64,000 bases of DNA from Neolewinella maritima. Lineage in GTDB: Bacteria > Bacteroidota > Bacteroidia > Chitinophagales > Saprospiraceae. Numbering within the stretch: the first letter of the stretch is position 1; every line of letters begins with the position of its first letter. Location of the stretch: assembly GCF_923081025.1 (NCBI RefSeq), contig NZ_CAKLPZ010000001.1:806001-870000 (forward strand), in the 5' to 3' direction. The position numbers and the translations under genes are program-made. The notes beneath the pieces were generated by a model, which ran no database searches, was not told the origin of the DNA, and worked only from the letters and a program-made list of their open reading frames with translations. Positions 1 to 7,330 of the stretch are shown one piece after another.

Positions 1-1
1 G

Positions 2-1855
2 GGCAGTAACTTCGGCTTCGACCAGATCCCGGGGCAGTCGTCCAGCATCACCCAGGCGGCGGCCGTGCTCAACTCCGAACTGAGCGACGAGGCGGTCTAC
101 GGTCTGCTGGCCGGCAGCTACTTCCGGCACAACCGCGGCAACCGCACGCAGCGCTTCGACTACGGCGAGAACGGCACCACCGGACGTGAGATCAGTCGGG
201 TGCGCCCCATCGATACGGACCGCATGACCACCAAGACCGGTCTGGTAGGCGCCGTAGAGCTCCGCCCCAGCATCTACAACCGCATGCGCCTGAGCTACAA
301 CTACAGCGCCAACGACGACGAGGTGATGACCCGCGAGACCAACTTCAACCGCGGCAACGCCACTACCGCTCTGGAAGACCGCATCAGCAGCCGCTGGAAG
401 GAGGAGCGCCGCCTGAACATGGTGGCCCTGGAAGTAGAGAACAACTTCAAGCTCACCCAACTGACCTACGCGCTCAGCTTTGCCAGCACCAGCGAGCGGC
501 TGCGCGACCGGCAGCGGGCCTTCAACTCCAGCACGGTGGACAACGGCGCGGCCACGGCCGACCGGCCCTTCGAGGACCTGCTGCCCACCGACACCCGCTT
601 TGCCGGACAGTCCCTCGAGCGCCGCTTCACCGAGCAGCTCAACCTGAACCTGGAGGAGGATATCGCCATCGGTGGGGTTAACATCACCCGCCACCTCAAC
701 TCTAGCCGCACCAGCTTCCTGCGGGCCGGCGGTCGGTACCGGATCAAGGAGCGCACCTACGAGGAGTTTTACCAGGGCGTAGCGGGCGGCGGTCCGGCTG
801 TACCGTCGACCGGCTTCCCCGACCTGAGCAATGAATCCCTGCTCGACGAGGACCCCGATCTCACCAGCGGACCCAACTACTACGCCTCCGAAAAGATCGC
901 CGCTGGCTACCTGATGTACCTCACCAACTGGACGGCCAAGCTGACCACCTCGGTAGGCCTGCGCTACGAGTACACCGACCTGGACTACACCCTACAGCGC
1001 AGTCAGGACACCGACTCCACCAGCTACAACGACCTGTTTCCCAGCCTCAATATCACCTACCGGCTGCGGCGCGATCACCAGCTGCGCTTCTCCTACTACG
1101 ACGCCATCGCACGCGTACCCTACGCTACCGTAGTACCCACCCAGCGCTTCGCCGAGCGGCGGCAGGCCCGGCTCGACGTGTTCTCCCTGGATAACCCCGA
1201 CGTATCTCCCACCTACAGCCGCAACCTCGATCTCACCTACGAGCGCTACGGCCGCAACGACGGACTGATCAGCGTAAGCGCCTACGCCAAGTTCCTCACC
1301 GACCCCACGGTACGCGTCGCCAACTTCGAGTTCGTCAATGAGCAACCCTCCCTCGGCTACTCCATCGCCAATACCGCTGATGCCCGCCTGCTGGGCCTGG
1401 AACTGGGCTTCTACCAGAGCCTTGCCTTCCTCAACCCCAAGCTGCGCATCCTGAACGTGAACGGCAACGTGAACCTGAACAGCTACCAGCTCGACGGCGA
1501 CGACACCGACAACACCCTGGCTCAGGCCCCGCGCCGCTCGGCCAACCTCAGCTTCGTCTACTCCAACCCCCGCACCCGCCTCAACCTCGTGCTGGCCGGC
1601 AACTACCGCAGCTCTACCCTCGACCTGTTGCGCGACGGTCAGCCCGTCTGGATCAACGCCGTCATCTCCCTCGACCTGGCGGCCGACTACGAGCTGTTCA
1701 AGGGTATTTCCGCCTACGTCCGCGTCAACAACGCCACCGATCACCGCGCCGAGCGCTACATCGGTAAGCCCGACCAGGACGATTCCCTGCTCCTGTCCAA
1801 AACGCAGTTTGGCGTCTGGGGCGTTGCTGGTCTACGCTGGAGACCGGGGAGGTAG
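2..1855 (+). CDS. TonB-dependent outer-membrane receptor, C-terminal part
   Basis: The frame is open from base 2, so the start lies upstream of the window and about 617 residues are visible. The protein is rich in alternating aromatic and polar strands (repeated Y-x-Y, R-x-S-Y patterns) with long acidic loops, as in the 22-strand barrel of TonB-dependent receptors. The last strand ends in an aromatic-rich segment (GVAGLRWRPGR), as expected for barrel insertion. The plug domain is not in view, so the substrate cannot be inferred. It could also be a barrel protein of the related outer-membrane family without a plug. It is followed by a palindromic spacer and then dnaN, so it is probably the last gene of its transcript. 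Confidence 0.75.
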   Translation, partial: GSNFGFDQIPGQSSSITQAAAVLNSELSDEAVYGLLAGSYFRHNRGNRTQRFDYGENGTTGREISRVRPIDTDRMTTKTGLVGAVELRPSIYNRMRLSYNYSANDDEVMTRETNFNRGNATTALEDRISSRWKEERRLNMVALEVENNFKLTQLTYALSFASTSERLRDRQRAFNSSTVDNGAATADRPFEDLLPTDTRFAGQSLERRFTEQLNLNLEEDIAIGGVNITRHLNSSRTSFLRAGGRYRIKERTYEEFYQGVAGGGPAVPSTGFPDLSNESLLDEDPDLTSGPNYYASEKIAAGYLMYLTNWTAKLTTSVGLRYEYTDLDYTLQRSQDTDSTSYNDLFPSLNITYRLRRDHQLRFSYYDAIARVPYATVVPTQRFAERRQARLDVFSLDNPDVSPTYSRNLDLTYERYGRNDGLISVSAYAKFLTDPTVRVANFEFVNEQPSLGYSIANTADARLLGLELGFYQSLAFLNPKLRILNVNGNVNLNSYQLDGDDTDNTLAQAPRRSANLSFVYSNPRTRLNLVLAGNYRSSTLDLLRDGQPVWINAVISLDLAADYELFKGISAYVRVNNATDHRAERYIGKPDQDDSLLLSKTQFGVWGVAGLRWRPGR

Positions 1856-1936
1856 TTCTGTAGTAGCGTAGTTCTGTAGTTCTCTCCCGCCTACAGAACT
1901 ACCCCCTACAGAACTACAGAACTACCACACTACCCC
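1854..1936. repeat. Long imperfect hairpin built from a repeated 11-bp word
   Basis: Directly after the receptor stop codon the word GTAGTTCTGTA (with variants) occurs about three times. After a short CTCTCCCGC loop its reverse complement TACAGAACTAC occurs about three times. The block would fold into one long hairpin. It fills the gap before dnaN and has no T-tract, so it does not look like an ordinary intrinsic terminator, although it could still end or stabilise the upstream transcript. Confidence 0.7.
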
Positions 1937-1972
1937 ACTAATTCCCTATGTTTGCCCAAAGCCACGCCCACT

Positions 1973-3091
1973 ATGAAATTTTCCGTTTCCAGTTCCGATC
2001 TGCAGAAGAAATTACAGCTGGCCGGGGGGGCCATCGCGTCTAATCCGGTACTGCCGATCCTGGAAGATTTCCTGTTTACGATCAGCGGCAACACGCTGGA
2101 AATAGCGGCTACGGACCTGGAGACCAGCGTAGTGACCAGCCTGGAAGTGAACGCCGACGGCGACGGACAAGTAGCCGTACCCGCCCGCATCCTGATCGAT
2201 ACCCTGAAGGCCCTGCCGCAGCAGCCCGTGACCTTCGATATCAATGAGGACAACTACGGTATTTCTATCACCTCCGCCTACGGCAAGTATAAGCTAGCTG
2301 GCGAGCCTGGGGGCGACTACCCTAATATTCCGGAGCCCAGCGAGGCCGACGAGATCAGCGTGACGGCCATGAGCCTGCTGGAGGGTATCAATAAGACGCT
2401 CTTCGCCACCTCGACCGACGAACTGCGGCCGGCCATGACGGGCGTCTACTTTCAGGTCGACTTCTCGAAGCTGGTTATGGTAGCCACCGACGCCCACAAG
2501 CTGGTAAAGTACAGCCTGAGCGACGTGAACGGCGAGCTGACCAGCAGCTTCATCATTCCTAAAAAAGCCCTCAACCTGCTCAAGGGCGCGCTGCCGCATA
2601 CCGACGTAGCCGTAACCGTGAGCTTCGATAAGTCGAACGCCTTTTTCGAATACGGCGACACCAAGCTGGCCTGCCGCCTGATCGACGCGCGCTACCCCGA
2701 CTACAATGCCGTCATCCCGGCCGATAACCCCAACGTGCTGCTGGTCAATCGCGCCGACTTCCAGAACAGCCTGAAGCGGATCGTGATCTACGCCAACAAG
2801 ACCACCAACCAGGTCATCCTCAACATCGCCGACGGCAGCCTCACCGTGAGCGCCCAGGACCTCGATTTCAGCAACGAAGCCACCGAGCAACTGAGCTGCA
2901 GCTACGACGGCAGTCCGCTACAGATCGGCTTCAACGCCAAGTTCCTAGTAGAAATGCTGGGCGTACTCGAAGGCGAAGAAGTGAAGCTGGAAATGAGCAC
3001 CGCCACCCGCGCCGGTATCCTCGTGCCCACCGAGCAGGAGAACGGACAGGATATCATGATGCTGGTGATGCCGGTGATGCTGTCTAACTGA
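1973..3091 (+). CDS. dnaN: DNA polymerase III subunit beta (sliding clamp)
   Basis: The protein is the ring-shaped processivity clamp that tethers DNA polymerase III to DNA. It begins MKFSVSSSDLQKKLQ, the usual DnaN start, and its 372 residues match the family length of about 370. The three clamp domains follow in order, with family segments such as LPILEDFLF near residue 28, RPAMTGVYF in the middle and the C-terminal VMPVMLSN, where DnaN proteins end in a hydrophobic P-M-R/L motif. An upstream in-frame TTG at 1952 would add seven residues but gives an atypical N-terminus, so the ATG at 1973 was chosen. The gene stands alone between two palindromic spacers. Confidence 0.97.
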   Translation: MKFSVSSSDLQKKLQLAGGAIASNPVLPILEDFLFTISGNTLEIAATDLETSVVTSLEVNADGDGQVAVPARILIDTLKALPQQPVTFDINEDNYGISITSAYGKYKLAGEPGGDYPNIPEPSEADEISVTAMSLLEGINKTLFATSTDELRPAMTGVYFQVDFSKLVMVATDAHKLVKYSLSDVNGELTSSFIIPKKALNLLKGALPHTDVAVTVSFDKSNAFFEYGDTKLACRLIDARYPDYNAVIPADNPNVLLVNRADFQNSLKRIVIYANKTTNQVILNIADGSLTVSAQDLDFSNEATEQLSCSYDGSPLQIGFNAKFLVEMLGVLEGEEVKLEMSTATRAGILVPTEQENGQDIMMLVMPVMLSN

Positions 3092-3109
3092 GGTTGAATA
3101 TGGTAAATT

Positions 3110-3222
3110 TAAACACGGAGGGCACGGATTTCTTTTCACGGATTACACGGAGGCGGCCGTACAGCTACACCGTGTAACACCTCCGTGTCATCCGTGCCCT
3201 AAATCCGTGTTCTCCGTGTTTA
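3110..3222. repeat. CACGGA-word palindrome between dnaN and the M16 gene
   Basis: The spacer consists of repeated CACGGA/ACACGGAG words on the left and their reverse complements (CTCCGTGT, ATCCGTG) on the right. It begins with TAAACACGGAG and ends with CTCCGTGTTTA, so the ends are exact complements. Arrays of ACACGGA-type words are common intergenic elements in Bacteroidota and some other phyla. Here they form one large hairpin that ends four bases before the next start codon. Confidence 0.7.
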
Positions 3223-3226
3223 GACT

Positions 3227-4537
3227 ATGTCATATACCCCCCACGTAAACACCCCCAGCGTCCCAGCCCTACCCCCCGCCCGGGAGTGGACGCTCTCCAA
3301 CGGACTACGGGTAGTAGCCATCCACGTCACCCAGGCCCCCATCCTGAGCGTGGAGCTGATCTGGCGCGCCGGCCGCCCCTACGAAGCCCAACCCCTGCTG
3401 GCCGCCGCCACCAACGCCCTGCTCACCGAGGGCAGCAGCAGCCACTCCGCTACCGCCCTGGAGACCCTGTTCGAGCAGTACGGCACCGCCCTGCGCACGC
3501 CGGAGGACTACGATACCGCGAACCTGAGTCTGGCCACTATCGTCAAGCACGCGCCCCGCCTGCTGCCCGCTATGGTGGAGGTGGTGGTCGCTCCCACCTT
3601 CCCGGCCAAGGAACTCAAGCGCTACATCAAACGCAGCAAGCAGCAATTGCGGGAGGATCTGGAAGACCCCGATACCCTGGCCTACCGCATGCTCTCCGAG
3701 GCGGCCTTTGGGGCCAGCAACCCCTACGGCTACGGCGGTACGAAGGCCCAGTACGAAGCCCTTACGCTGGAGGCCGTGCAGCAGCACTACCGCACGTATT
3801 ACGGCGCGGCCAACGCCACCCTGCGCATCGTGGGCCAGCTGAGTACGGAGGTGGAGGAGCTGCTGGAGGCCACCTTCGGTCAGCTGCCGACGGGTACCCG
3901 CGCGGCAGAGCCGACCTACCGGGTGGATGCCGGTCCGCCGCAGGTCTTGCAGCTGCACCGTCCGCGCGCCCAGCAGACGATGATCCGCCGGGGCCGCCGC
4001 GGCTTTCGGGTCACGGACGATGATTACCCCGGTCTCTGCGTACTGGAGACCATCCTGGGCGGCTACTACGGCAGTCGGCTGATGCGCAACATCCGCGAGG
4101 AGAAGGGCTTCACCTACGGCATCGACTCCGACCTGGACACCTACCGCTTCGACGGCACTTTCGGCATCTCGGCCGATGTAGCCAACGAGAACGTCGCCGA
4201 GGTGCGCCGCGAGATCCTCACCGAGATGGACAAACTGCGGCAGGACCTCGTCCCCGCCCGCGAGCTCGACATGGTCCGCGCCTACCTCATCGGCGGACTG
4301 GTCATGGACCTCGACGGACCCCTTGCCGTCAGCGGACGCCACCGTTCGGCCATCATCAAGGAATACGACGCAGCCGCCCACCTGCGGCGCCTGGATGCGG
4401 CTATTCGTGGCATTTCCGCCCGGGAGGTGCGCGACCTGGCCGCCACCTACCTGCGCCCCGAGCTGGACTGGGAGGTCATCGTAGGCGGCGCGGCCGATTC
4501 CGGCAGCGGTAGCCTATCTTCCGGGCTCACTCCCTAG
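3227..4537 (+). CDS. M16 (insulinase-family) protein lacking the zinc motif
   Basis: The 436 residues show the two M16 half-domains. The N-terminal part has SNGLRVVAIHVTQAPILSVEL followed by LLAAATNALLTEGS where active peptidases carry HxxEH. The zinc-binding histidines and glutamate are therefore missing. The C-terminal half keeps the R/Y substrate loop (REEKGFTYG). This is the pattern of the non-catalytic partner subunit of a bacterial M16 heterodimer. No active partner is adjacent, but one is encoded at 56913-58247 with its own inactive partner. No signal peptide is visible. The start ATG lies just after the upstream hairpin, and DUF1080 follows 12 bases downstream, probably in the same transcript. 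Confidence 0.88.
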   Translation: MSYTPHVNTPSVPALPPAREWTLSNGLRVVAIHVTQAPILSVELIWRAGRPYEAQPLLAAATNALLTEGSSSHSATALETLFEQYGTALRTPEDYDTANLSLATIVKHAPRLLPAMVEVVVAPTFPAKELKRYIKRSKQQLREDLEDPDTLAYRMLSEAAFGASNPYGYGGTKAQYEALTLEAVQQHYRTYYGAANATLRIVGQLSTEVEELLEATFGQLPTGTRAAEPTYRVDAGPPQVLQLHRPRAQQTMIRRGRRGFRVTDDDYPGLCVLETILGGYYGSRLMRNIREEKGFTYGIDSDLDTYRFDGTFGISADVANENVAEVRREILTEMDKLRQDLVPARELDMVRAYLIGGLVMDLDGPLAVSGRHRSAIIKEYDAAAHLRRLDAAIRGISAREVRDLAATYLRPELDWEVIVGGAADSGSGSLSSGLTP

Positions 4538-4549
4538 CTACGCTCCACT

Positions 4550-5188
4550 ATGACCTGGTCTACCGTTCTCCCGTCCCTGCTCCTGCTGTTTCTCCTGAGC
4601 TGTAACCGTCCCGCCAGCACCACACTCACCGCACCCGCCTCCGAGAATACCATAACCCTCTTCAACGGACAGAACCTCGACGGCTGGACCGTCCACGGCA
4701 CCGAGCGCTGGTACGTAGCGGACGGCGAGCTGGTCTGCGAGAGCGGTCCCGACGCCGCCTACGGCTACCTCAGCACCAATGCGTACTACGACGACTTCGA
4801 GCTCACCCTGGAGTTCAAGCAGGAGGCCGATGGCAACAGCGGGGTATTCATCCGCTCCACCGTCGACGGCACCAAGATCAGCGGCTGGCAGGTCGAAGTA
4901 GCCCCGCCCGGTCACGATACGGGCGGCATCTACGAGTCCTACGGCCGCGGCTGGCTCATCAAGCCCGACCCGGAAAAGGACAAGCACCTGAAGGCAGGAG
5001 AGTGGAACACCCTCCGGATCCGCGCCGAGGGGCCCACCGTCACCTCCTACCTCAACGGCCACCAAATGGTCACCCTCACGGACGAAAAGATCGGTGCGGG
5101 CGAGGGCGGCATCGCCTTACAGATCCACGACGGCGGCGGCATCAAAGTGCGGTGGCGGGATATCGTGCTTACTCCGCTGGCGCGCTAG
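4550..5188 (+). CDS. DUF1080 (3-keto-disaccharide hydrolase-type) lipoprotein
   Basis: A 212-residue secreted lipoprotein. The N-terminus is hydrophobic and ends in the lipobox LLSC at about residues 16-19. The rest is a single DUF1080 concanavalin-like beta-sandwich: ITLFNGQNLDGW, then YDDFELTLEFKQ, NSGVFIRS, GGIYE and the closing GGIALQIHDGGGIKVRWRDI. Family members are called 3-keto-disaccharide hydrolases and act on oxidised sugars, but many are uncharacterised, so the substrate is inferred only. The stop is followed immediately by the composition break that marks the accessory island. Confidence 0.9.
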   Translation: MTWSTVLPSLLLLFLLSCNRPASTTLTAPASENTITLFNGQNLDGWTVHGTERWYVADGELVCESGPDAAYGYLSTNAYYDDFELTLEFKQEADGNSGVFIRSTVDGTKISGWQVEVAPPGHDTGGIYESYGRGWLIKPDPEKDKHLKAGEWNTLRIRAEGPTVTSYLNGHQMVTLTDEKIGAGEGGIALQIHDGGGIKVRWRDIVLTPLAR

Positions 5189-5588
5189 CATTATATCCGG
5201 GCGGGGCCGCGGGTGCGTAGGGTATATATGAATTGCTTGTTCTATTTTGAGCCAGTGTTCTGGATGAAGCAGCTGGGTGCGGGTTGGGGTAGGTGTTTCG
5301 ACACATGGGGGGCGGAGCCTTGTGGCTATTGCGTATATACAACATGCGGTGGTGTGTATACGCGATTGGGGGAACAACGACAACCGAGGCTTCACGTCAA
5401 GTGGTTGACGCAGATTGGGGGGCTATACGCAATTGTGTGTATACGCAATGCGTGTGTACAAATGTTGGGCGCCATACCGGCATTAAAGCCGGCACGAACT
5501 TAGCTAGTTAATTTGCGGAAGAGCAAATTCCTGCTAAATACACCAGCATAATCTTAACTCACATCAAACACGACGGTACACTAATATT
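5189..5588. other. Gap at the left island boundary, no gene recognised
   Basis: This 400-base stretch marks the change from GC-rich core to AT-rich accessory DNA. It starts with a GC-rich block (GGGCGGGGCCGCGGG), passes through TATACGC-type repeats (5328-5460) and a small hairpin CCGGC-ATTAAA-GCCGG (about 5477-5492), and ends in AT-rich DNA that probably holds the promoter of the gene at 5589. Short open frames exist, but they read through the repeats and show no recognisable protein signal. Confidence 0.6.
5328..5460. repeat. Cluster of TATACGC words in both orientations
   Basis: The word appears as ATTGCGTATATAC (5328-5340), TGTGTATACGC (5353-5363), TATACGCAAT (5424-5433) and TGTGTATACGCAAT (5436-5449), with a degenerate copy near 5452. 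The first two copies are inverted and can pair around a short loop, and the first also pairs with the fourth. The cluster sits at the edge of the island and could be a recombination or regulatory site. Function is not known. Confidence 0.6.
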
Positions 5589-6311
5589 ATGAGCAAAAAG
5601 ATTAACAAATATAGAGTTGATCCAGAAACGATTCCTGAAAAGTGGTCAACAGTTCCAAGCATGTTTGAAGTTATAGACACCCATACTATTCCGTTTGAAG
5701 ATCAGGTAGAAGGTATACTTCCAAAGTATTTAAAATTAAGTAACCCTGGAAAGGAAAGAGAGAAGTTTAAACTAATTTCCTTTCTACCTGTGTCTGAAAG
5801 CTATTGGTTATCTGTGTTCAATATGAGATATCTCAAGTACGGACGAAACTTTTATCTAGGCACAGATGAATCGGGCTTGCAGTCAATAAAAGTCAGAGAT
5901 CGAAGATACAAAAGAGGTTATAGAATTGAACGACACAAAAAGTATGAAGATTCTTTGAAGCAGCATCCGTTTTTTCCTTGGTCTGAATTAAATGAGGAAA
6001 CGAAAAATCATTTAAGGAATGAATTCAATGATATAAAGGATAATTTAGTAGCAAACAACAAGAAGGGTAAGTTAATTCTGCTACCAATACTGGCAATAGC
6101 AATTGTAGTGTGTTACTTTATCAATATAAACGCGGCACTACTATTAACTATATTATTCCTATATTCAATGTTTAGATACAATGTGAATTTTATTAGCTTA
6201 GAGAATCGAGCAAACAGTTTCTCGAAGCAAGTAGAAGATGCCTATGGAAAACAGAAGGATAATGTGAAATCTATACGGATAGAATTAAAATCAATATCAT
6301 TTATTGATTAA
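5589..6311 (+). CDS. Unknown membrane protein with two helices near the C-terminus
   Basis: I do not recognise the family. The 240-residue protein has a charged N-terminal part of about 155 residues, rich in Lys, Arg and aromatic residues. Two adjacent hydrophobic segments follow (about 160-178 and 180-195, LILLPILAIAIVV and ALLLTILFLYSMF), then a charged tail. This suggests a hairpin membrane anchor with both soluble parts on the cytoplasmic side. Codon use is strongly AT-rich, unlike the core genes. It stands alone: a GC-rich palindromic spacer separates it from the HEPN/DUF262 pair downstream. A role in the same defence module is possible but not shown. Confidence 0.6.
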   Translation: MSKKINKYRVDPETIPEKWSTVPSMFEVIDTHTIPFEDQVEGILPKYLKLSNPGKEREKFKLISFLPVSESYWLSVFNMRYLKYGRNFYLGTDESGLQSIKVRDRRYKRGYRIERHKKYEDSLKQHPFFPWSELNEETKNHLRNEFNDIKDNLVANNKKGKLILLPILAIAIVVCYFININAALLLTILFLYSMFRYNVNFISLENRANSFSKQVEDAYGKQKDNVKSIRIELKSISFID

Positions 6312-6322
6312 AATCTACATCG

Positions 6323-6468
6323 CCCAACACCACGCCTACGTCAACCGGGGCTGGGTAGGGGAGTGCTGGTGAGTGCAAGGGGTGCCCGGTGCCGCCGCGC
6401 CGTCCCCTCTTGGGTGGGATGAAGATGGTCTAATTCAGGGAAGAGTGCCCCGGCTGCGTAGGCGTAAA
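6323..6468. repeat. About 145-bp imperfect palindrome, attC-like
   Basis: The left arm (6333-6352, starting ACGCCTACG and ending CGGGGC) pairs with the right arm (6447-6465, GCCCCGGCTGCGTAGGCGT). Just before the left arm lies GCCCAAC (6323-6329), which fits the RYYYAAC box of integron attC sites. The expected GTTRRRY box at the right end is not present; the sequence there is GTAAACA. The 16-bp word GCTGCGTAGGCGTAAA (6453-6468) recurs exactly at 10412-10427. The block is GC-rich between AT-rich genes. Confidence 0.55.
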
Positions 6469-6535
6469 CATTCGCCGCAATCAAACATAAAAAATCGTAC
6501 CTTGATCAATAATTTAAAGGCAAAGCAATCAATTC

Positions 6536-7330
6536 ATGCCTAATCAATTCTTTGGACACATAAACAAATGGCTACTCTTATCTCAATCTGACACGGATTT
6601 TGCTTCATTGTTTGTGAGAGCTTGGATTCCGTTTAACGCTTGGTACGTAAATCACTATCAAATTACACGAGATAGAGAATGCATTGATAACCTTAAGTCC
6701 GATAACAATCATTTTCGCTCTAGAATGATTGCCTTACTTCAAACCAATGACGACGCTGCACAGGAGTTTAAGTACTATTTAGCAAAATTACAAAGAAGGT
6801 TAGATATGTATCCAATACCTGATGCTGTAAATCCAATATCGCTACGATCTATTTATTATAGAGAAAATCCTATAATGTCAACAACTCCCGTCGTTGAAAA
6901 TCGCGGCCGTTTGTATAAAGCTGAAAAGCTTGCAGGCGGGGATATCACCCTTCAGATTTTAAACAAAAATAACAACAATAATACTGTTTATAGTTATAGT
7001 CATAATAAATACGAACCTACTCACTTTTTAAATTCATTAGCGCACAGTAATTTGTCCAATAATCAAAGAGGTGTGGCAGAAAGGTGCTATCTAGAAATCA
7101 ATCCAAAAGTTAAAGAAAATTTGATAGCGGATGGAAATCGTAATGTGTTAAGGATACATACCATAAATCTAATTAACAATCCTAATCTCGTGTCGCAAGC
7201 CGTCATAGAATTGTTATATACCTTGCGTAATAAGTTGTTTCACGGTGAAATACAGCCCACGAGGCAGAATCTATCAGTTTACGAGCCCGCCTATTTTATC
7301 TTACGTTCGCTGCTAAAAGACATTCAATAA
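6536..7330 (+). CDS. HEPN-like protein, partner of the DUF262 gene
   Basis: A 264-residue AT-rich gene. The C-terminal part holds LRNKLFHGE, giving R231-x4-H236, the R-x4-6-H signature of HEPN ribonuclease or nucleotide-binding folds, within a helical context (VIELLYTLRNKLFH, then AYFILRSLLK). The N-terminal segment (FVRAWIPFNAWY) resembles other uncharacterised HEPN-type proteins of Bacteroidota. The stop codon overlaps the next start by one base (TAATG), so translation is coupled to the DUF262 gene. HEPN proteins often act as RNases in defence or toxin systems. That role here is inference from the motif and the partner. Confidence 0.65.
   Translation: MPNQFFGHINKWLLLSQSDTDFASLFVRAWIPFNAWYVNHYQITRDRECIDNLKSDNNHFRSRMIALLQTNDDAAQEFKYYLAKLQRRLDMYPIPDAVNPISLRSIYYRENPIMSTTPVVENRGRLYKAEKLAGGDITLQILNKNNNNNTVYSYSHNKYEPTHFLNSLAHSNLSNNQRGVAERCYLEINPKVKENLIADGNRNVLRIHTINLINNPNLVSQAVIELLYTLRNKLFHGEIQPTRQNLSVYEPAYFILRSLLKDIQ

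Noticed and set aside
5213-5511. Two short frames at the left island edge
   Set aside because: They read through the TATACGC repeats, and the repeated peptide pattern is a by-product of the DNA repeats.
6323-6468. Definite integron attC site
   Set aside because: The right-end GTTRRRY box is missing and no integrase is in the window, so it is kept only as attC-like.
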